A stretch of DNA of 6,537 nt from Treponema sp. (GTDB taxonomy: Bacteria; Spirochaetota; Spirochaetia; Treponematales; Breznakiellaceae): positions 1-6,537 of the forward strand of contig JAIRXN010000096.1 in NCBI GenBank assembly GCA_031268245.1, written 5' to 3'. Below the pieces are notes generated by a model. The model ran no database searches and had not been told where the DNA came from. It worked only from the letters and a program-made list of their open reading frames with translations. Shown here in pieces: positions 6,235 through 6,537 of this stretch (its first letter is position 1; each line of letters starts with the position of its first letter). Position numbers and translations under genes: made by a program.

Positions 6235-6537
6235 TATAAAAAGTTGGGGGTAGTAGAATCGAGCCGGGAGGTCAAAGGACAGGTAACGGTAGAACGTCGG
6301 CATTATATCAGCAGTTTATCCGCGGATGCGGAAGAGTTCGCCCGTGCGGTGCGGGGGCATTGGGGATAGAAAACTCATTGCATTACGTGCTTGACGTGGC
6401 GTTTGGGGAAGACGTGTCCCGGCTGCGAAAGGACCACGGGCCAGAAAACATGGTTATTTTGAGGAAGCTTGCCTTAACGGTGGCCCATGCGGACACCGAA
6501 ACGAAAAGCAGTATCATAGGGCGGAGGAAACAGATAG
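6235..6537 (+). pseudogene. Remnant of an ISAs1-family transposase, truncated and frameshifted
   Basis: The translation gives the C-terminal part of an ISAs1-type DDE transposase: VVESSREVKG, then RHYISSLSADAEEFARAV, then RGHW. It continues in another frame with IENSLHYVLDVAFGED and later RKDHGPENMVILRKLAL. The HWGIEN motif, which I take to hold the last catalytic glutamate, is split. One base is missing after TGGGGA, so the first frame meets TAG at 6367-6369. The second frame (ATA at 6366 onward) then runs open to the window edge. Recognisable homology begins near 6235, and a stop in that frame lies at 6205-6207. The N-terminal majority with the two aspartates is absent, and no start codon or ribosome site is visible. 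It is divergent from the tRNA and close to its promoter. The 3' end, including any terminal inverted repeat, lies beyond the window. The family call rests on recognised motifs. Confidence 0.82.

Overview
The window holds a compact bacterial protein quality-control operon on the minus strand. Read 5' to 3' on that strand it is tig (trigger factor), clpP, clpX and lon, all intact. A tRNA-Leu(UAG) gene lies upstream in the same orientation. The right edge carries a decayed piece of an ISAs1-family transposase on the plus strand. The order tig-clpP-clpX-lon is known from Proteobacteria such as E. coli and, from memory, also from Borrelia, so it does not fix the organism. Protein character, very tight gene packing and roughly 50% GC would fit a spirochaete such as a Treponema. 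This is an impression from sequence style, not a demonstrated assignment.

Layout. Positions 2-2572 are lon, and 2569-3822 are clpX (4-bp ATGA overlap with lon). Positions 3806-4420 are clpP (17-bp overlap with clpX), and 4430-5791 are tig (9-bp gap to clpP). The 273 bases at 5792-6064 contain no gene. They hold a GC-rich repeat-like region with copies of the tRNA-Leu 3' end and several inverted repeats. Positions 6065-6145 are tRNA-Leu, with a good sigma70-type promoter at 6184-6212. From about 6235 to the window edge is a 5'-truncated, frameshifted transposase remnant.

How the genes work together. Trigger factor meets nascent chains at the ribosome exit. ClpX unfolds substrates and feeds them to the ClpP peptidase, and Lon is an independent ATP-dependent protease. 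Overlapping or nearly touching reading frames suggest one transcript with translational coupling. The only convincing promoter seen upstream of the set is that of the tRNA, and no clear minus-strand terminator separates the tRNA from tig.

The four protein genes are ordinary core genes. The part worth a second look is 5816-6085. It has a direct 20-bp copy of the tRNA-Leu 3' end just before tig. An inverted copy beside the tRNA could form a 15-bp hairpin with the tRNA's own T-arm and acceptor strand. I see no evidence of a new multi-gene system.
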